From: Tabrizicola sp. | Lineage (GTDB): Bacteria; Pseudomonadota; Alphaproteobacteria; Rhodobacterales; Rhodobacteraceae | Reading direction: 5' to 3' | DNA length: 64,000 bases | NCBI RefSeq assembly: GCF_022842145.1 | Contig: NZ_JALHQD010000003.1 | Location: 1 to 64,000, forward strand | In this document: positions 18,849-28,683 of the stretch, in pieces | Position numbering within the stretch: position 1 is the first letter of the stretch | Layout: each line of letters opens with the position of its first letter | The notes under the pieces: model-generated | Databases searched by the model: none | The model's input: the letters and a program-made list of their open reading frames with translations, nothing else | What the model was told of the DNA's origin: nothing | Position numbers and translations under genes: made by a program

Positions 18849-19331
18849 TCACAGATCTTCGGGTGCCACGTGGAAGGCGCGCGCGAAGCCACCGTTCAGC
18901 AGGGCCGAGACGGGTGTCAGGCGCACGAACGCGAAGTCGGGCAGGTCGATGTAGAGCGTCGCCTTGGGGTTCCGCTCCAACCAGCGGGCGCGGAGGTTGG
19001 GGCGGTCCGGGTCGTCGGGTGCGACGAAGCTTGCGCGGGCGCGGACCATCAGGCGCGGGTGGGTGAGGGGATCGCCCTTGTCGCCAACCTCGCCCAGCAT
19101 GAGGGCGCAGTCGGGCCGGTCGCGCAGAGCGCGGAAATGGGGGGCGAGGCCGGAGACAAGGGTCAGCATCCCCGCCTGCGGGTCGCGGGCAAAGGCGATG
19201 CGGCTGATCCCGGGGGTGCCGGTGTCCGGGTCCTCCCAGGCCAGGGCGGCGTGGCCCAGCGACAGAAGCTGACGGACGAGGGCGAGAGCGTCCTCGGTGG
19301 CGGGCTGGACGGGGTCGGGGCGGGTGGTCAT
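18849..19331 (-). CDS. Pyridoxamine 5'-phosphate oxidase-like FMN-binding split-barrel protein (HugZ-like)
   Basis: About 160 residues with the split-barrel flavin-binding pattern. A helix (ATEDALALVRQLLSLGHAAL) leads to strands ISRIAFARDPQAGMLTLVSG, then PDCALMLGEVGDKGDPLTHP and LMVRARA. HugZ-type proteins degrade haem, and others in the superfamily reduce flavins or coenzyme F420, so the substrate is open. Start ATG 19331; the open frame continues far upstream, but no ribosome site or family similarity supports a longer protein. Confidence 0.82.
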   Translation of the reverse strand: MTTRPDPVQPATEDALALVRQLLSLGHAALAWEDPDTGTPGISRIAFARDPQAGMLTLVSGLAPHFRALRDRPDCALMLGEVGDKGDPLTHPRLMVRARASFVAPDDPDRPNLRARWLERNPKATLYIDLPDFAFVRLTPVSALLNGGFARAFHVAPEDL

Positions 19332-19427
19332 GGAAGCTGTTGACAGTCCAAGGGCAGAGGAATCTTCTGGCGGCACCCGGGGCACGAGGACCAGCAACGA
19401 CTGGCGAGCTCCGGCTAGGGCACCATC

Positions 19428-21077
19428 ATGACCGACACCGCACGGGGCCACAATGGCCCGTCCGAGTTCCTGCCGAAGCTTCTGACCGTCTGGCGCGAGG
19501 GTTATGGGCTGGCCCATCTGCGCGCGGATGCACTGGCCGGGCTGACGGTGGCCATCGTGGCGCTGCCCTTGTCGATGGCCATCGCGATTGCCAGCGGCGT
19601 GGGGCCGGAACGGGGGCTTTACACGGCAATCGTGGGCGGGTTCCTGGTCAGCGCGCTGGGCGGGTCGCGCTATCAGGTTGGCGGCCCCGCGGGGGCGTTC
19701 ATCGTGCTGGTCGCGGCCTGCGTGACGGCGACGGGGGTGCAGGGGCTGATCCTGGCGACGATTTTGTCGGGTCTGATCCTGATCGCGGCGGGGTTGCTGC
19801 GCCTGGGCACCTATATCCGCTACATCCCCTATCCGGTCACTGTGGGTTTCACCGCCGGGATCGCCGTCATCATCTTCGCCAGCCAGCTGCGCGAGATGTT
19901 CGGTCTGACCCTGCCCGGGACGGAACCCGGCGAGATCATCGAGAAGGTCCGCGCCCTGTGGGAGGCGCGGGGGACGGTGACCTGGGCCGCCGTGGTTGTG
20001 GCGGCACTGACGGCGGCGGTGATCCTGGGGCTGCGCCGGGTCAGGCCGCACTGGCCCGGGATGCTGATCGCGGTGGCGCTGGCTGCGGTCGTGGTGGCGG
20101 TCCTGACCTTGCCCGTGGCGACCATCGGCTCGCAGTTCGGAGCCTTGCCGCAGATGCTGCCCATGCCTGCGATGCCGGACCTCACGCTGTGGCAGCAGGC
20201 GCTGCCCTGGGCGGCGAGCTTTGCGCTTCTGGGGGCGATTGAGTCGCTCCTCTCCGCCGTGGTGGCCGACGGGATGTCGGGCGCGCGGCACCGGTCGAAC
20301 GCCGAGCTGGTGGCGCAGGGGGTGGCGAACATCGGCTCGGGCTTGTTCGGCGGGTTCTGCGTGACGGGGACAATCGCGCGGACGGCGACCAACGTGCGGG
20401 CGGGAAGCAAGGGGCCGGTGTCGGGGATGCTGCATTCCCTGTTCCTCTTGGCCTTCCTGATGATCGCCGCACCGCTGGCCGCCTATATCCCGCTGGCGGC
20501 CCTTGCCGGAGTGCTGGCCGTCGTCGCCTGGGGCATGGCCGAACGGCACGAGTTCGCGGCGCTTCTGCGGTCCAGCCGGGGCGATGCGCTGGTGGTCCTG
20601 GCGACCTTCCTGCTGGTCGTCTTCCGCGACCTGACCGAAGGGATCGTTGTGGGCTTCGCGCTGGCGGGTCTGGTCTTCATCAAGCGCATGTCGGAAACCG
20701 CCGGGATGCGACCGCGCGCCGAGCAACTGGAGACGCCGCGGGCGGACCGCGTGGTCTATCACCTGGAGGGCCCGTATTTCTTCGGCGCCGCCGCGCAGCT
20801 TGGCGGCGTTCTTGACCAGATCGCCGAGGCGCCGCGCGCGCTGGTGCTGGAGATGTCGGGCGTGCCGTTGATCGACAGTTCGGGCGCGCGGGGGATGCAC
20901 AGCCTGGCCGCCCGCGCGCGGCGGCGGGGTGGACGGCTTTACCTCGTCGGATTGAAGCCGGAGTTGCGCCGCCAGCTGGAAGCGCAGGGCTTGCGCGTGC
21001 CGGAAGTGCAGTACGCCGCCAGCCTGGCCGAGGTCGATGCCGCGCTGGACGCGCAACTGGACGGCGAATCACGTTGA
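19428..21077 (+). CDS. SulP/SLC26 family anion transporter with STAS domain
   Basis: 549 residues. About 12-14 membrane segments (residues 25-430) include QVGGPAGAFIVLVAACVTAT and ESLLSAVVADGMSGARHRSN, SulP signatures. A cytoplasmic STAS domain follows at about 445-549 (LVLEMSGVPLIDSSGARGM). SulP proteins take up sulfate, bicarbonate or C4-dicarboxylates, and the exact anion cannot be told here. No carbonic anhydrase or sulfate-assimilation gene is adjacent. It stands alone on its strand. Confidence 0.93.
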   Translation: MTDTARGHNGPSEFLPKLLTVWREGYGLAHLRADALAGLTVAIVALPLSMAIAIASGVGPERGLYTAIVGGFLVSALGGSRYQVGGPAGAFIVLVAACVTATGVQGLILATILSGLILIAAGLLRLGTYIRYIPYPVTVGFTAGIAVIIFASQLREMFGLTLPGTEPGEIIEKVRALWEARGTVTWAAVVVAALTAAVILGLRRVRPHWPGMLIAVALAAVVVAVLTLPVATIGSQFGALPQMLPMPAMPDLTLWQQALPWAASFALLGAIESLLSAVVADGMSGARHRSNAELVAQGVANIGSGLFGGFCVTGTIARTATNVRAGSKGPVSGMLHSLFLLAFLMIAAPLAAYIPLAALAGVLAVVAWGMAERHEFAALLRSSRGDALVVLATFLLVVFRDLTEGIVVGFALAGLVFIKRMSETAGMRPRAEQLETPRADRVVYHLEGPYFFGAAAQLGGVLDQIAEAPRALVLEMSGVPLIDSSGARGMHSLAARARRRGGRLYLVGLKPELRRQLEAQGLRVPEVQYAASLAEVDAALDAQLDGESR

Positions 21078-21364
21078 ACCCGGGCGTCACCGGACCGGTT
21101 CCGCTCACTTCACCAGAAATGCGTCCATCTTCACGGGGCCGTGAGCGGTAACGGGCCAGCGAAAGCAAGCACTTGGGCGACACAATTTTCACACATTTAC
21201 TAAAATTACCGATCATCAGTTAATTAGTTTACAGAATTATCGATGAAAAATAGGGGGTTACGAAATTCTTTACGAAGTGGTAATCTTGGCGTGGGGAAGG
21301 CCTTCCTGACCTGTCCCACGTTGTTCCGGGGTGTTGGCCCACACCCCTCTCGGGAGGAGAGAAA
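21078..21364 (+). promoter_or_regulatory. acs upstream region, AT-rich promoter area with leader hairpin
   Basis: Between about 21180 and 21290 the sequence is strikingly A/T-rich against its surroundings, as expected of a strong or regulated promoter region. A GGGGTGT-TGGCCC-ACACCCC hairpin (21328-21347) lies just before the GGGAGGAG ribosome site of acs. No specific operator was recognised. Confidence 0.5.
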
Positions 21365-23323
21365 ATGACCGAAGCCGCCAAATCCATCTATCCGCCGTCG
21401 AACGACTTCGTGGCGAAAGCCCATGTCGACGCGAAGGCGTATGAGGCGCGCTATGCGGCCTCGGTCCAGGACCCGGAGGCGTTCTGGGGCGCCGAAGGAT
21501 TGCGCCTGGACTGGATCAAGCCCTACACCCGCGTCAAGAACACCTCGTTCCAGCCGGGCAACGTGTCGATCAAGTGGTTCGAGGACGGGCATCTGAACGT
21601 CAGCGCCAACTGCATCGACCGCCACATGCTGACCCGCGCCGACCAGACCGCGATCATCTGGGAAGCCGATGATCCGAAGACTCCGTCCAAGCACATCACC
21701 TACCGCGAGCTTCTGGAGCAGACCTGCCGTCTGGCCAACGTGTTGAAGGCGCATGGCGTGACCAAGGGCGACCGGGTTGTCCTTTACATGCCGATGATCC
21801 CCGAGGCGGCTTACGCGATGCTGGCCTGCACCCGGATCGGGGCGGTGCACTCCATCGTCTTCGGGGGCTTCTCGCCGGACGCGCTGGCGAACCGGATCAA
21901 CGATTGCGACGCCAAGCTGGTGATCACCGCCGACTGGGCGCCGCGGGCGGGCAAGAAGACCGGGTTGAAGGACAATACGGACAAGGCGCTGCTGCACTGT
22001 TCCGACAGGGTGCGCGTGCTTGTGGCCAAGCGCACCGGCGACCAGACGTCCTGGGTCGAGGGCCGGGACTTCGACCTGAACGCCGAGATGGCGGCGGCGA
22101 AGCCCTATTGCCCTTACGTCGAGGTCGGAGCGGAAGACCCGATGTTCATCCTGTACACCTCTGGCTCGACCGGCAAGCCGAAGGGCGTGGTGCATACCAC
22201 CGGCGGATACCTCGTTTACGCCTCGATGACGCAGCAGATCACCTTCGACTACCATGACGGCGATGTGTTCTGGTGTACGGCGGACGTGGGTTGGGTCACG
22301 GGGCACAGCTACATCGTCTATGGGCCGCTCTCCAATGGCGCGACGACGCTGATGTTCGAAGGCGTGCCCAACTTCCCCGACGCGGGGCGGTTCTGGGAGG
22401 TTTGCGCCAAGCACAAGGTCAGCCAGTTCTACACCGCGCCGACGGCGATCCGGTCGCTGATGGGGCTGGGGACCGAGTGGGTCGAAAAGCACGACCTGTC
22501 GTCGCTGAAGCTGCTGGGGTCCGTGGGCGAGCCGATCAACCCGGAAGCCTGGGCCTGGTACAACACCCATGTCGGCAAGGGGAAGCTGCCGATCGTCGAC
22601 ACCTTCTGGCAGACCGAGACCGGGGGCCACATGCTGACGCCGCTGCCGGGTGCGATCCCGACCAAGCCGGGCTCGGCCACGGTGCCGTTCTTCGGAGTGC
22701 AGCCGGTGGTGCTGGATGCGGCCTCGGGGGCGATCCAGTCGGAAACCGAGACCGAGGGCGTCCTTTGCTTTGCCGACAGCTGGCCGGGACAGATGCGGAC
22801 GCTCTGGGGTGACCACGCCCGCTTCGAAGAGGCCTACTTCAGCCAGTACAAGGGCTATTACTTCACCGGGGACGGCTGCCGCCGCGATGCGGATGGCTAT
22901 TACTGGATCACGGGCCGCGTCGACGATGTGATCAACGTCTCGGGTCACCGGATGGGGACGGCGGAAGTCGAATCTGCGCTGGTGGCGCATGAGGCGGTGG
23001 CCGAGGCGGCCGTGGTGGGCTATCCGCACGACATCAAGGGGCAGGGCATCTATGCCTATGTGACCCTGATGAAGGGCGTCGAGCCGACCGAGGATCTGCG
23101 CAAGAAGCTGGAAGCCTGGGTGCGGAACGAGATCGGGCCGATTGCCAAGCCGGACCTGATCCAGTGGGCGCCGGGCCTGCCGAAGACCCGTTCGGGCAAG
23201 ATCATGCGCCGCATCCTGCGCAAGATCGCCGAGAACGACTTTGGGGCGCTGGGTGACACCTCGACGCTGGCCGATCCGGCGGTGGTCGACGACCTGATCG
23301 CCAACCGCATGAACAAGGGCTGA
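21365..23323 (+). CDS. acs: Acetyl-coenzyme A synthetase
   Basis: 652 residues, the standard Acs length. It converts acetate, ATP and CoA to acetyl-CoA through acetyl-AMP. The P-loop-like A3 motif [16 protein letters not shown] is at about 263-278, [12 protein letters not shown] follows, and the catalytic, acetylation-sensitive Lys is at about 612 in [11 protein letters not shown]. An excellent GGAGGAGAG ribosome site precedes the ATG. It heads a run of acetate-linked genes: adenylate kinase (to recycle AMP), symporter and regulators. Confidence 0.98.
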   Translation: MTEAAKSIYPPSNDFVAKAHVDAKAYEARYAASVQDPEAFWGAEGLRLDWIKPYTRVKNTSFQPGNVSIKWFEDGHLNVSANCIDRHMLTRADQTAIIWEADDPKTPSKHITYRELLEQTCRLANVLKAHGVTKGDRVVLYMPMIPEAAYAMLACTRIGAVHSIVFGGFSPDALANRINDCDAKLVITADWAPRAGKKTGLKDNTDKALLHCSDRVRVLVAKRTGDQTSWVEGRDFDLNAEMAAAKPYCPYVEVGAEDPMFILYTSGSTGKPKGVVHTTGGYLVYASMTQQITFDYHDGDVFWCTADVGWVTGHSYIVYGPLSNGATTLMFEGVPNFPDAGRFWEVCAKHKVSQFYTAPTAIRSLMGLGTEWVEKHDLSSLKLLGSVGEPINPEAWAWYNTHVGKGKLPIVDTFWQTETGGHMLTPLPGAIPTKPGSATVPFFGVQPVVLDAASGAIQSETETEGVLCFADSWPGQMRTLWGDHARFEEAYFSQYKGYYFTGDGCRRDADGYYWITGRVDDVINVSGHRMGTAEVESALVAHEAVAEAAVVGYPHDIKGQGIYAYVTLMKGVEPTEDLRKKLEAWVRNEIGPIAKPDLIQWAPGLPKTRSGKIMRRILRKIAENDFGALGDTSTLADPAVVDDLIANRMNKG

Positions 23324-23326
23324 CCC

Positions 23327-23989
23327 GTGGGGCCGGTTCTGATCCTTCTTGGTCCCCCAGGCGCAGGCAAGGGCACGCAAGCGCGGATGCTGGAGGAGGA
23401 CTTCGGTCTGATCCAGCTTTCGACCGGCGACCTTCTTCGCGCCGCTGTGGCAGCGGGGACCGAGGCGGGCAAACGCGCCAAGGCGGTGATGGAGTCTGGG
23501 CAACTGGTCTCCGACGACATCGTGCTGGCAGTGCTGAAGGACCGGATGGCCCAGCCCGACGTGGCGAAGGGCATCATTCTGGACGGCTTTCCCCGCACGG
23601 CGGGTCAGGCCGCGGCGCTGGACCAGTTGCTGGCCGAAGGCGGTGGGAAAGTCACTGCCGCCGTCAGCCTGGAGGTCGAGGACGCGGCGATGATCGCCCG
23701 CGTCTCGGGCCGCTATACCTGCGCCTCGTGCGGCGAAGGCTATCATGACGAGTTCAAGCAGCCCGCCACGGCGGGGACCTGCGACAAGTGTGGCGGCACG
23801 GCGTTCAAGCGCCGGGCCGACGACAACGCCGAAACCGTGCGGGCCAGGCTGCAAGCCTACCACGCCGAAACGGCACCGCTGATCGCGCATTACGACCGTC
23901 TGTCCGTTCTGGAACGGGTGCCGGCGATGGGGTCCATCGACGGTATCCGCACCATGCTGGCCGACATCGTGGGGCGCGTCTCGGCGTGA
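23327..23989 (+). CDS. adk: Adenylate kinase (zinc-lid type)
   Basis: 220 residues. P-loop GPPGAGKGTQ at about 7-16 and DGFPRT in the core. The LID carries a zinc ribbon with two CxxC pairs (CASC and CDKC). Starts at GTG only four bases after the acs stop, so it is translated with acs. Adenylate kinase turns the AMP made by acetyl-CoA synthetase back to ADP, which makes the pairing sensible. This may not be the only adk in the genome, since another commonly sits in the ribosomal protein region. Confidence 0.92.
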   Translation: MGPVLILLGPPGAGKGTQARMLEEDFGLIQLSTGDLLRAAVAAGTEAGKRAKAVMESGQLVSDDIVLAVLKDRMAQPDVAKGIILDGFPRTAGQAAALDQLLAEGGGKVTAAVSLEVEDAAMIARVSGRYTCASCGEGYHDEFKQPATAGTCDKCGGTAFKRRADDNAETVRARLQAYHAETAPLIAHYDRLSVLERVPAMGSIDGIRTMLADIVGRVSA

Positions 23990-24003
23990 TGGGAGGGGCC
24001 GCT

Positions 24004-24022
24004 CCCCTGGATCCCCCAGGGG
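24004..24022 (+). terminator. Intercistronic hairpin between adk and the symporter genes
   Basis: Perfect 7-bp stem CCCCTGG / CCAGGGG with a five-base loop and no uridine run. It may trim or partly stop the acs-adk transcript before the symporter genes. Confidence 0.45.
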
Positions 24023-24051
24023 TGCGGAAAACAAACAAGGGAGTTCACCTC

Positions 24052-24309
24052 ATGGCAGACAAAACTTCTGCCAACGCCTATTGGGCAGCGAACATCAAGG
24101 TCATCACCATCTCGATGATCATCTGGTTCGTCTGTTCCTTCGGGCTTGGCATCCTGCTTCGGCCGGCACTTTCCGGGATCCATGTCGGCGGCGCCGACCT
24201 TGGCTTCTGGTTCGCGCAGAACGGCTCGATCTTCGTGTTCCTGATCCTGATCTTCGTCTACGCGAAGATCATGAACGGGATCGACCGCGCCCACGGCGTG
24301 GAAGAGTAA
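24052..24309 (+). CDS. DUF4212 sodium/solute symporter small subunit
   Basis: 85 residues with two membrane helices (about 14-36 and 50-74) and the ending FVYAKIMNGIDRAHGVEE typical of DUF4212 proteins. These small proteins precede large SSS-family symporters and are thought to be their second subunit. AAGGGAG precedes the ATG. The large subunit begins 14 bases downstream. Confidence 0.9.
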   Translation: MADKTSANAYWAANIKVITISMIIWFVCSFGLGILLRPALSGIHVGGADLGFWFAQNGSIFVFLILIFVYAKIMNGIDRAHGVEE

Positions 24310-24323
24310 GGGGTCAGGGACAG

Positions 24324-26270
24324 ATGGATCAGTTTACTCTCAACCTCATCGTCATCGGGGCATCCTTCGCGCTCTACTTCGGGATCGCGTTCTGGGCACG
24401 GGCCGGATCGACGGCGGAATTCTATGCCGCCAGCCAGGGTGTTCCCCCGGTCATGAACGGCATGGCGACGGCGGCCGACTGGATGTCGGCAGCGTCCTTC
24501 ATCTCGATGGCGGGTCTCATCGCCTTCGGGGGCTACAACAACTCGGTCTTCCTGATGGGCTGGACCGGCGGCTACGTGCTGCTGGCACTTCTGCTGGCCC
24601 CTTACCTGCGCAAGTTCGGCAAGTTCACCGTGCCGGAATTCGTGGGCGACCGCTTCTATTCGACCACGGCCCGCATGGTCGCCGTTGTCTGCCTTCTGGT
24701 TATCTCGATCACCTACGTGATCGGGCAGATGGTCGGCGTCGGCGTGACCTTCGCGCGCTTCCTGGAAGTGTCGACCACGACGGGCCTTCTGATCGGTTCG
24801 GCCGTGGTGTTCGCCTATGCTGTGTTCGGCGGCATGAAGGGCATCACCTATACCCAGGTGGCGCAGTACATCGTGCTGATCATCGCCTACACCATCCCGG
24901 CGATCTTCATCTCGCTGAACCTGACCGGGCATTTCCTGCCGCAGCTTGGGTTCATCGGGGGCTACGCGCCGACCGGTGGCGAGACCTACTTCCTGGACAA
25001 GCTTGACCAGGTCGTGACCGACCTTGGCTTCACCGCCTATACTGCCGACACCACGAACATGCTGAACATGTTCCTTGTCACGATGTCGCTGATGATCGGG
25101 ACCGCGGGTCTGCCGCACGTGATCATCCGCTTCTTCACCGTGCCGAAAGTGTCGGACGCCCGTATCTCGGCTGGCTGGGCGCTGGTCTTCATCGCGCTGC
25201 TTTACACCGTGGCTCCTGCCGTGGGTTCGATGGCGCGTCTGAACATCACCACCACCTTCTGGCCGGGTGCGATTGACGGCGAGACCTTCTCGAAGCCCGC
25301 GCTTTCGATCGCCGAGATCGACAGCAACCCGGACCTCACCTGGATCCGGAACTGGGAAAAGACCGGCCTTCTGGCGTTCTCTGACAAGAACGGCGACGGC
25401 ATGATCCAGTACTTCAACGAGCCGAAGCCGCTGGTCGATGCGAACACCGCACTGGCCGCTGCGACCAAGGCACTGGCCGATGCTGCCGCCGACGCCGACA
25501 AGGCGCCGCTGGAAGCCGCGGTTGCCGAAGCCACCACCGCACGCGACGCGGTTCTGGCCGAAGCACAACTGGGTGGTCAGTCGCTGGCCGCACAGGGCAT
25601 CGTCGGGAACGAACTGACCACGGTCAACAACGACATCATGGTTCTTGCGAACCCTGAGATCGCTGCTCTGCCGGGTTGGGTCATCGCCCTGGTCGCCGCC
25701 GGTGGTCTTGCCGCCGCGCTGTCGACCGCTGCGGGCCTGCTGTTGGCCATCTCTTCGGCCATCAGCCACGACCTGATCAAGGGTGCCTTGAACCCGAACA
25801 TCAGCGAAAAGGGCGAGCTTCTGGCCGCGCGGATCTCGATGGCCTTCGCCATCGTGCTGGCGACCTGGCTTGGCTACAACCCGCCCGGCTTTGCCGCGCA
25901 GGTGGTGGCGCTGGCCTTCGGTCTGGCAGCCGCGACGATCTTCCCGGTGCTGATGATGGGTATCTTCTCGACCCGCGTTGGCAAGGAAGGCGCGATTGCC
26001 GGCATGATCGTCGGCCTGATCACGACCTCGGTCTACATCTTCCTGTTCCTGGGCTGGTTCTTCATCCCCGGCACGAACGTGTACCCGAACACGCCTGACG
26101 CCCACTGGTTCGGCATCTCGCCGGCAGCGTTCGGCCCGATCGGTGCGATCCTGAACGTCGCCACGGCCTACATCGTGTCGGCGATGACGAAGGCTCCGCC
26201 GCAGGAAGTGCAGGACCTGATCCAGTCGATCCGCGTGCCGAAAGGCGCCGGCAAGGCAACGGCTCACTAA
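24324..26270 (+). CDS. Sodium:solute symporter family protein, large subunit (VC_2705/ActP-like)
   Basis: 648 residues with about 13 membrane segments. SSS signatures include AADWMSAASFISMAGLIAFG and TAGLPHVIIRFFTVP. It probably imports acetate or another monocarboxylate with sodium, judged from acs upstream and the DUF4212 partner. An unusual charged, alanine-rich soluble insertion of about 80 residues (roughly 360-440, ALAAATKALADAAADADKAP and following) interrupts the membrane domain. The start at 24324 is just after the small-subunit stop. Confidence 0.9.
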   Translation: MDQFTLNLIVIGASFALYFGIAFWARAGSTAEFYAASQGVPPVMNGMATAADWMSAASFISMAGLIAFGGYNNSVFLMGWTGGYVLLALLLAPYLRKFGKFTVPEFVGDRFYSTTARMVAVVCLLVISITYVIGQMVGVGVTFARFLEVSTTTGLLIGSAVVFAYAVFGGMKGITYTQVAQYIVLIIAYTIPAIFISLNLTGHFLPQLGFIGGYAPTGGETYFLDKLDQVVTDLGFTAYTADTTNMLNMFLVTMSLMIGTAGLPHVIIRFFTVPKVSDARISAGWALVFIALLYTVAPAVGSMARLNITTTFWPGAIDGETFSKPALSIAEIDSNPDLTWIRNWEKTGLLAFSDKNGDGMIQYFNEPKPLVDANTALAAATKALADAAADADKAPLEAAVAEATTARDAVLAEAQLGGQSLAAQGIVGNELTTVNNDIMVLANPEIAALPGWVIALVAAGGLAAALSTAAGLLLAISSAISHDLIKGALNPNISEKGELLAARISMAFAIVLATWLGYNPPGFAAQVVALAFGLAAATIFPVLMMGIFSTRVGKEGAIAGMIVGLITTSVYIFLFLGWFFIPGTNVYPNTPDAHWFGISPAAFGPIGAILNVATAYIVSAMTKAPPQEVQDLIQSIRVPKGAGKATAH

Positions 26271-26277
26271 GCACTCT

Positions 26278-26305
26278 GCGCCTCCGGGACTATTCCCGGG
26301 GGCGC
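26278..26305 (+). terminator. Hairpin after the symporter gene
   Basis: 12-bp stem GCGCCTCCGGGA / TCCCGGGGGCGC with one G-U pair and a four-base loop, directly after the stop codon. No uridine run, so it may only reduce read-through or protect the upstream mRNA. Confidence 0.55.
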
Positions 26306-26329
26306 ACCTCCCTTACCGGAAACAGGATC

Positions 26330-28153
26330 ATGGATCAGGACAGCACCACGCTTCTGGCCTTCCTGGAGACGGTGCACCCCTATGACAGCCTGCCGCGGGA
26401 CGAGATGGCGCGGGTCGCCGCCTCTTTCAGCCGCAGACATTACGACGATGGCGCCGTGATCTATTCGGCCGGTCAGCCGATGACGGGCATCTATCTGATC
26501 CTGGGCGGATCGGTCGAGGTTCTGGAGCCTTCGGGCGGACTGGTCTCGCTTCTGGGTCCCCGCAACAGCTTTGGCGAACGCGGGCTGATGCGGGACGGGA
26601 TCGCGGTGACGACCGCCCGGGCGACCGAGGGCGCCGAGATCCTGATGCTGCCCGAGTCCGAGTTCCGGCGGCTGATCGCGACTTATCCAGCTTTTGAACG
26701 GTTCTTCCATCGCGGTCGCCAGCACGAGAACCGCGAGGCCGACATCTCGACCCGCAAGGTCGGCGACCTGATCGCGCGGGCACCCATCGCGGTGCCACCC
26801 CAGACCTCGATCCGCGAGGCGGCGGCGAAGATGCGGGATGCGCATATCTCGTGCCTGGCGATCACCGAAGGGGACCGCCTGGTCGGCATCGTCACCGCGC
26901 GGGACTTTGTGAACAAGGTGCTGGCGCAGGGGTTGGACCCCGCAGCCCCGGTCAGCACGGTCATGGCCGCCAATCCGATGGTGCTGGGACCGGACAGCCT
27001 TGGCTCGGACGTGCTGAACCGGATGCTGGAACACCGGATCGGGCACCTGCCCGTGGTCGACGACGGCAAGCTGGTGGGCATGATCACCCAGACCGACCTC
27101 GTGCGCTTTCAGGCGGTGTCCTCGGCGCTGCTGGTGCGAGACGCGGCGACGGCGCAGACGGTGGCGGAACTGGCCGAAAACACCGCCCGTATCCCGCGCC
27201 TTCTGGTGCAACTCGTGGGCGGCGGGTCGGCGCATGAGGTCGTCACCCGGCTGATCACCGACATCGCCGACACGGTGACGCGGCGGTTGTTGGCGATGGC
27301 CGAAACGGAACTGGGACCTGCCCCCGTGCCTTACCTGTGGCTCGCCTGCGGGTCGCAGGGCCGGCAGGAGCAGACGGGGGTCAGCGACCAGGACAACTGC
27401 CTGATGATCGACGATGCCGCAACCGAGGCCGACATGGCCTATTTCGCCAAGCTCGCCCGGATCGTGAGCGATGGTCTCAACGCCTGCGGCTACGTCTACT
27501 GCCCCGGCGACATGATGGCCACCAACCCGCAGTGGTGCCAGCGGCTGTCCGTCTGGCGCGACTATTTCCGGAAATGGGTGACGACCCCCGACCCGATGGC
27601 GCAGATGCTGGCGTCGGTCATGTTCGACCTGCGCCCCATCGGCGGGACGGCCAGCCTGTACAGCGATCTTCAGGCCGAAGTGCTGCAGATGGCCGCGAAG
27701 AACTCGATCTTCGTGGCGCACCTGATTTCCAACAGCCTCAAGCACAACCCGCCGCTTGGCCTGCTGCGCGGCTTTGCCACGATCCGGTCGGGCGAGCACA
27801 AGAACCACATCGACCTGAAGATGAACGGCGTCGTGCCAGTGGTCGACCTGGGCCGGGTCTATGCGTTGATCGGCGAGACGCCTGCCGTCAACACCCGTGC
27901 CCGGCTGGAGGCTGCGGCCGAACTTGGGGTGATCAGCCCGAGTGGCGCGCGCGACCTGATCGAGGCCTACGACCTTATCGCCGAGAAACGTCTGGAACAT
28001 CAGGCGCGGCGGGTGAAGGCGGGCGAGAAGCCTGACAACTTCATCGCGCCGTCGGAACTGTCGGATTTCGAACGGAGCCACCTGCGCGACGCCTTCGTTG
28101 TCGTGCGCACCATGCAATCCGCCGTGGGATCGTCCCGCGGCGCCAGGAGTTGA
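26330..28153 (+). CDS. cNMP-binding/CBS/DUF294 nucleotidyltransferase-like signalling protein
   Basis: 607 residues. Order: cyclic-nucleotide-binding fold (about 15-130; GGSVEVLEPSGGLVSLLG), two CBS domains (about 145-265), DUF294 nucleotidyltransferase-like domain with GSQGRQEQTGVSDQDN (about 343-358), and a C-terminal helical substrate-binding domain (460-600). The GSxGR...DxD pattern resembles GlnD/GlnE nucleotidyltransferases, so it may modify a target protein or sense adenine nucleotides through CBS. It lies between the symporter and regulators, suggesting control of acetate uptake. Confidence 0.9.
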   Translation: MDQDSTTLLAFLETVHPYDSLPRDEMARVAASFSRRHYDDGAVIYSAGQPMTGIYLILGGSVEVLEPSGGLVSLLGPRNSFGERGLMRDGIAVTTARATEGAEILMLPESEFRRLIATYPAFERFFHRGRQHENREADISTRKVGDLIARAPIAVPPQTSIREAAAKMRDAHISCLAITEGDRLVGIVTARDFVNKVLAQGLDPAAPVSTVMAANPMVLGPDSLGSDVLNRMLEHRIGHLPVVDDGKLVGMITQTDLVRFQAVSSALLVRDAATAQTVAELAENTARIPRLLVQLVGGGSAHEVVTRLITDIADTVTRRLLAMAETELGPAPVPYLWLACGSQGRQEQTGVSDQDNCLMIDDAATEADMAYFAKLARIVSDGLNACGYVYCPGDMMATNPQWCQRLSVWRDYFRKWVTTPDPMAQMLASVMFDLRPIGGTASLYSDLQAEVLQMAAKNSIFVAHLISNSLKHNPPLGLLRGFATIRSGEHKNHIDLKMNGVVPVVDLGRVYALIGETPAVNTRARLEAAAELGVISPSGARDLIEAYDLIAEKRLEHQARRVKAGEKPDNFIAPSELSDFERSHLRDAFVVVRTMQSAVGSSRGARS

Positions 28154-28162
28154 TACACCCAA

Positions 28163-28681
28163 ATGGCACTTGAACTCCTCGGCTCGTTCTTTGTCGCCCT
28201 GACGCTTGGCCTTCTGGTCTGGGCGCTGCGCAAACGCTTTGCCGCCATTCCCGGCTGGCTGACGCCGGTTTCGGCGGGCCTGGGCCTGATCGTCACCGCG
28301 ATCTGGATGGAATACAGCTGGTTCGACCGCGTCTCTGGCGCATTGCCTACCCAGTTCCTGGTGACCAACGAGGAAACCACCGCCTCGCCCCTTCGGCCCT
28401 GGACCTATGTCGCACCCCTGGTGAACCGCTTCACTGCTCTGGACGGGTCGAAGCTTGCCCGACACCCCCAGCGCGGTGAACTGATCGTCGCTCCGGTCTT
28501 CGGCTTTGCCCGCTATCAGAACCCTCAGACCGCTTTGATGGTCTTCGATTGTGCCGGCAACCGCCGCGTTCCGGTGACCGAGGGCATGGCGATCGACGCA
28601 AGCGGCACGCTGACCGGCGCCGACTGGCTGGTGCTGGAAACCCCCGACGGCCTGCAACAGGCCGCCTGCAAGGAGGGCTAG
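28163..28681 (+). CDS. Hypothetical membrane protein in the acs-symporter cluster
   Basis: 172 residues, not recognised. Two predicted membrane helices near the N-terminus (about 3-22 and 31-50) are followed by a soluble region of about 115 residues. Starts 10 bases after the DUF294 gene and ends 3 bases before a response regulator, so it is clearly part of this operon. It may be a membrane partner of the neighbouring regulators. Confidence 0.75.
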   Translation: MALELLGSFFVALTLGLLVWALRKRFAAIPGWLTPVSAGLGLIVTAIWMEYSWFDRVSGALPTQFLVTNEETTASPLRPWTYVAPLVNRFTALDGSKLARHPQRGELIVAPVFGFARYQNPQTALMVFDCAGNRRVPVTEGMAIDASGTLTGADWLVLETPDGLQQAACKEG

Positions 28682-28683
28682 GG

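Noticed and set aside
21224-24034. 936-codon open frame on the minus strand
   Set aside because: Antisense to acs and adk, both certain genes; shadow composition.
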